A DNA stretch of 5,966 bases. Origin: Methanosarcinaceae archaeon. GTDB lineage: Archaea; Halobacteriota; Methanosarcinia; Methanosarcinales; Methanosarcinaceae. The notes under the pieces are model-generated. The model had not been told where the DNA came from. It searched no databases and saw only the letters and a list, made by a program, of their open reading frames with translations. Positions 3,575 to 5,966 of this stretch are shown one piece after another; within the stretch, counting starts at the first letter, position 1; the number at the start of each line of letters is the position of its first letter. Position numbers and translations under genes: made by a program. The stretch lies in assembly GCA_028690255.1 (NCBI GenBank), contig JAQVBP010000061.1, positions 1 through 5,966 of the forward strand, read 5' to 3'.

Positions 3575-5740
3575 ATGTTACCTGAAGAAGACCTGAAGAT
3601 CATCAAAGAAAAACTGGGCCGAGAGCCTAACCTTGTTGAACAGGGCTGTTTTTTAAATATGTGGAGTGAGCACTGTTCCTACCGCTCAAGCGCCCCTCTC
3701 CTGAAGACTTTTACCACTACCGGAGAAAACGTCCTTATAGGGCCAGGGGACGACGCCGCAATCCTGAAGTTCGAGGACGGGTACGTGCTCGCCTTCGCAA
3801 TGGAAAGCCATAACCATCCTTCTTACGTAGACCCCTACAACGGGGCTGCTACGGGGGTTGGCGGGATTGTGAGGGATATTATTTCCATGGGTGCCCGTCC
3901 TATTGCCCTGATGGATCCCCTCTACTTCGGGACCCTTGACACCCCAAAAAATCTCTTCCTCTTTGAACAGATTATCAAAGGGATTGCAGGATACGGAAAC
4001 TGTATCGGGGTACCCGTGCTTCGGGGCGAGACTTTTTTTGACAGGAGGTACAGCGGAAACCCCCTTGTAAACGTGGTCTGCGTGGGCCTCTGTAAAGAAG
4101 ACGAGGTCGTCATATCCAATGCCCAGACTCCCGGAAACAGGCTCGTACTTGCAGGGTCGAGCACGGGGAAAGACGGGCTCGGAGGCGCCTCTTTTGCCTC
4201 AAGGGACCTATCCGAATCCGCCGAAGCCGAGGACCGGCCGAGCGTCCAGGTGGGCGATCCCTATACCGAAAAACTCACAATCGAAATGACCCTGGAAGCC
4301 ATCAGAAAAGGCTATGTGAAAGCCTGCAGGGACCTCGGGGCCGCAGGGCTCGGAGGCGCAAGTTCCGAGATGGCTTTTAAAGGTGGCCTCGGGGCCCACA
4401 TCATCGCGGACAACGTCCCGCAGCGGGAACCCAACATGAACGCCTATGAGATCCTGCTTGCAGAATCCCAGGAACGCATGTTATTCGAAGTCGCCCCTGA
4501 AGATGTGGATGCCGTACTCGCTCTTGTGGAAAAGTACGACCTGAACGGAGCCGACATTGGTTACCTGACAGAAGAAAAGACCTACGTCGTGGAATTCAGG
4601 GGAGAAATCGTTGCAGAGCTTCCAATTGATTTCCTCACAGCCGGAGTCCCCATCTTCGAGCGGCCTTCAAAAGCTCCCGGGTCCGGGGAAGAGGGGGACA
4701 AACCCGAAAAATCCGAAAAACCCGAAATTCCGGCAGACCTGAAACAGGCCGTCCTGAATGTTCTATCCTCCCACAATCTTGCCTCCAAAGAGTGGATTTA
4801 CAGGCAGTACGACCATGAGGTCCAGCTCAGGACCGTGGTAAAACCCGGAGAAGATGCAGGTGTCCTCAAGATAACCGACAGTCACGGCCTTGCCCTTTCC
4901 TGTGGCTGCCAGCCAAGGGCTACCCTGCTTGACCCCTATGAGGGTGCAAAGGCCACGGTTTACGAAAACGCAATGAACCTCGCCGTAAAAGGAGCGGAAC
5001 CTCTTGCCCTCGTAAACTGCCTGAACTTCGGAAACCCGGAACGCCCGGAAATCTACTGGCAGATCAAACAGGCCGTCCTGGGCCTGGGGGACGGGGCAAG
5101 GGAACTCTCCATCCCGGTAGTCGGAGGAAACGTGTCTCTCTACAATGAAAGCGACGAGCACAAAACCGCAATTCCCCCAACTCCCTCGATAGGCGTGATC
5201 GGAAAGGTGGAACTCAATATACCCATTCCCTCCAGCTCCTTTACCAGGCCGGGAGAAAGCATCATCCTTGTCGGGGAAACAAAGCCCGAAATGGGAGGCT
5301 CGGAGTACTATACAATCCTCGGAAAAACCGAAGCCGGAGCCGCCCCGAAGGTCCCCGAAAACGCCCAAAAAATCATAAAAGCCATAAGAGACGCCGTAAA
5401 AAGCGGCAAAGTTTCCTCGGCCCACGACCTTTCCCTGGGAGGGCTTGCCGCAGGCCTTGCCGGGATGTGCGGGACAGTAGGCGCCGAAATCGACCTTGGA
5501 GAAATATCCGCAGGGCAGCAGCCCGACGAAGTCCTCTTCGCAGAATCTCCCGCGCGGGCCCTCCTTTCGACTCCCGAACCCGAAGCTGTCCTGGCCCTCC
5601 TCGGAGACCTTTCCTGTGCTATAATAGGTAAAACCGGAGGAAATGGCCTCAGAGTCAAAGGCGAAAGCTTTGAAATCGCCCTCTCCCCGGAAGAGCTTTC
5701 CGAAGCTTCCGGGAGCCTGACAAGATTTATGATGAAATGA
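3575..5740 (+). CDS. purL: Phosphoribosylformylglycinamidine synthase subunit PurL
   Basis: Catalyses the ATP-dependent conversion of FGAR to FGAM, the fourth step of de novo purine synthesis, using ammonia delivered by PurQ, with PurS as bridging subunit. At 721 aa it is the small-type PurL of archaea and Gram-positive bacteria, so separate purQ and purS genes must exist elsewhere; neither is in this window. The catalytic region MWSEHCSYRSS carries H33. GPGDDAAI (57-64) and ESHNHPS (77-83) are the nucleotide and Mg-binding motifs, followed by GAATGVGGIVRDIISMGARP (90-109). The two AIR-synthase-like halves are joined by a hydrophilic, charge-rich linker with a KPEKSEKPE segment near residues 374-386. 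The second half shows CGCQPRATLLDPYEGA, NCLNFGNPERPE and VVGGNVSLYNES. The protein is complete at both ends and all expected motifs are intact. The ATG is supported by GAGG 7 nt upstream within a repeat array. It has its own promoter and terminator, so it is probably monocistronic. Confidence 0.97.
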   Translation: MLPEEDLKIIKEKLGREPNLVEQGCFLNMWSEHCSYRSSAPLLKTFTTTGENVLIGPGDDAAILKFEDGYVLAFAMESHNHPSYVDPYNGAATGVGGIVRDIISMGARPIALMDPLYFGTLDTPKNLFLFEQIIKGIAGYGNCIGVPVLRGETFFDRRYSGNPLVNVVCVGLCKEDEVVISNAQTPGNRLVLAGSSTGKDGLGGASFASRDLSESAEAEDRPSVQVGDPYTEKLTIEMTLEAIRKGYVKACRDLGAAGLGGASSEMAFKGGLGAHIIADNVPQREPNMNAYEILLAESQERMLFEVAPEDVDAVLALVEKYDLNGADIGYLTEEKTYVVEFRGEIVAELPIDFLTAGVPIFERPSKAPGSGEEGDKPEKSEKPEIPADLKQAVLNVLSSHNLASKEWIYRQYDHEVQLRTVVKPGEDAGVLKITDSHGLALSCGCQPRATLLDPYEGAKATVYENAMNLAVKGAEPLALVNCLNFGNPERPEIYWQIKQAVLGLGDGARELSIPVVGGNVSLYNESDEHKTAIPPTPSIGVIGKVELNIPIPSSSFTRPGESIILVGETKPEMGGSEYYTILGKTEAGAAPKVPENAQKIIKAIRDAVKSGKVSSAHDLSLGGLAAGLAGMCGTVGAEIDLGEISAGQQPDEVLFAESPARALLSTPEPEAVLALLGDLSCAIIGKTGGNGLRVKGESFEIALSPEELSEASGSLTRFMMK

Positions 5741-5774
5741 TTTTTCATCATTCCCTATTTTTATTTTTTACAGC
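5729..5774 (+). terminator. purL terminator hairpin overlapping the stop codon
   Basis: A perfect 9-bp inverted repeat, ATGATGAAA (5729-5737) and TTTCATCAT (5743-5751), encloses a 5-nt loop that contains the TGA stop. It is followed by CCCTATTTTTATTTTTTA. The left arm encodes the last residues of PurL (MMK). The stem is AT-rich, so the T-tracts may do most of the terminating. Confidence 0.7.
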
Positions 5775-5830
5775 TATACTTACATACTTTTTTTGACCAG
5801 CTTGAAATCGTTTACATTATTTAAAACTGT

Positions 5831-5842
5831 TGACTACAGTCA
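5831..5842. promoter_or_regulatory. Small inverted repeat TGACT/AGTCA
   Basis: TGACT-AC-AGTCA is a 12-bp near-palindrome with perfect 5-bp arms, just left of the first 46-bp repeat. It could be a protein-binding site; no nearby gene start supports that. Confidence 0.25.
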
Positions 5843-5847
5843 GGCTC

Positions 5848-5893
5848 TAGTCCACTTGAGCGAGCAAAGCAAGCGAAACGGACCCCGTGCTCC
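5848..5893. repeat. 46-bp GC-rich intergenic repeat, copy 1
   Basis: A 46-bp unit beginning TAGTCC and ending CGAAACGGACCCCGTGCTCC. It matches copy 2 at 41 of 46 positions. The last 20 bases are identical in the two copies; four of the five differences fall in the central stem. The outer stem GTCC/GGAC is present, while the central stem GCGAGC/GCAAGC is mismatched. GC-rich dispersed repeats of this look are familiar between Methanosarcina genes, from memory; no coding function is apparent. Confidence 0.85.
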
Positions 5894-5920
5894 TGAATTG
5901 GAACTCAATAATAAACCAGT

Positions 5921-5966
5921 TAGTCCGCTTGAGCTCGCAACGCGAGCGAAACGGACCCCGTGCTCC
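5921..5966. repeat. 46-bp GC-rich intergenic repeat, copy 2
   Basis: The second copy starts 73 bp after the first and ends on the last base of the window, so further copies may follow. It folds perfectly: outer stem GTCCG (5923-5927) with CGGAC (5952-5956), inner stem GCTCGC-AAC-GCGAGC (5933-5947), with unpaired CTTGA and GAAA between them. The 27-bp spacer between copies is AT-rich and unrelated to the repeat. Confidence 0.85.

Noticed and set aside
4763..5425. Minus-strand open frame of 220 codons
   Set aside because: It lies wholly inside purL on the opposite strand; it is a by-product of GC-rich codons in a clearly genuine gene.
5848..5966. Possible CRISPR repeats with a 27-bp spacer
   Set aside because: The 46-bp copies differ at five positions, clustered in the stem; CRISPR repeats in one array would be near identical, and no cas gene is present.

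Overview
The window reads as chromosomal DNA of a methanogenic archaeon, most likely a Methanosarcina or close relative. The evidence is an archaeal gene set (Nre-type DNA repair protein, archaeal aIF1/SUI1, small-type PurL), TATA boxes instead of -35/-10 promoters, Shine-Dalgarno sites of the GGAGG type, and moderately GC-rich genes separated by long, very AT-rich intergenic stretches full of small repeats. The species cannot be fixed from the sequence alone.

Layout, left to right. Positions 1-66 hold three perfect copies of a 22-bp T-rich unit, just beyond the 3' end of the first gene. Two minus-strand genes follow as a tight pair: a 119-aa helix-turn-helix regulator with C-terminal cysteine pairs, and nre, a DNA repair protein with an N-terminal zinc-finger-like motif and a C-terminal PCNA-binding box. 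The two overlap or abut, depending on which TTG starts nre. Next is about 400 bp without a convincing gene. It carries a well-formed candidate small RNA on the minus strand (TATA box, two hairpins, T-tract), a 19-bp tandem duplication and another hairpin. The translation factor aIF1 follows, also on the minus strand.

A divergent, AT-rich intergenic region of about 500 bp separates aIF1 from a plus-strand 79-aa winged-helix protein with a GTG start and a strong Shine-Dalgarno. A further 457-bp gap follows, holding a GC-rich structured island (candidate RNA or decayed small ORF), a TATA box and an array of 14-bp repeats running straight into the purL ribosome-binding site. purL is complete at 721 aa, the large catalytic subunit of FGAM synthase in purine biosynthesis. 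It ends in a hairpin plus T-tract terminator that overlaps its stop codon. The right end holds two 46-bp copies of a GC-rich, hairpin-forming repeat; the second ends exactly at the window edge.

The genes do not form one pathway. They are housekeeping functions (repair, translation initiation, purine synthesis) interspersed with two small DNA-binding proteins. The unusual content lies in the intergenic regions: three tandem repeat families of different unit length (22, 19 and 14 bp), one 46-bp dispersed-type repeat, and two structured candidate RNAs. Nothing seen amounts to a defence island, a CRISPR array or a mobile element with a transposase.
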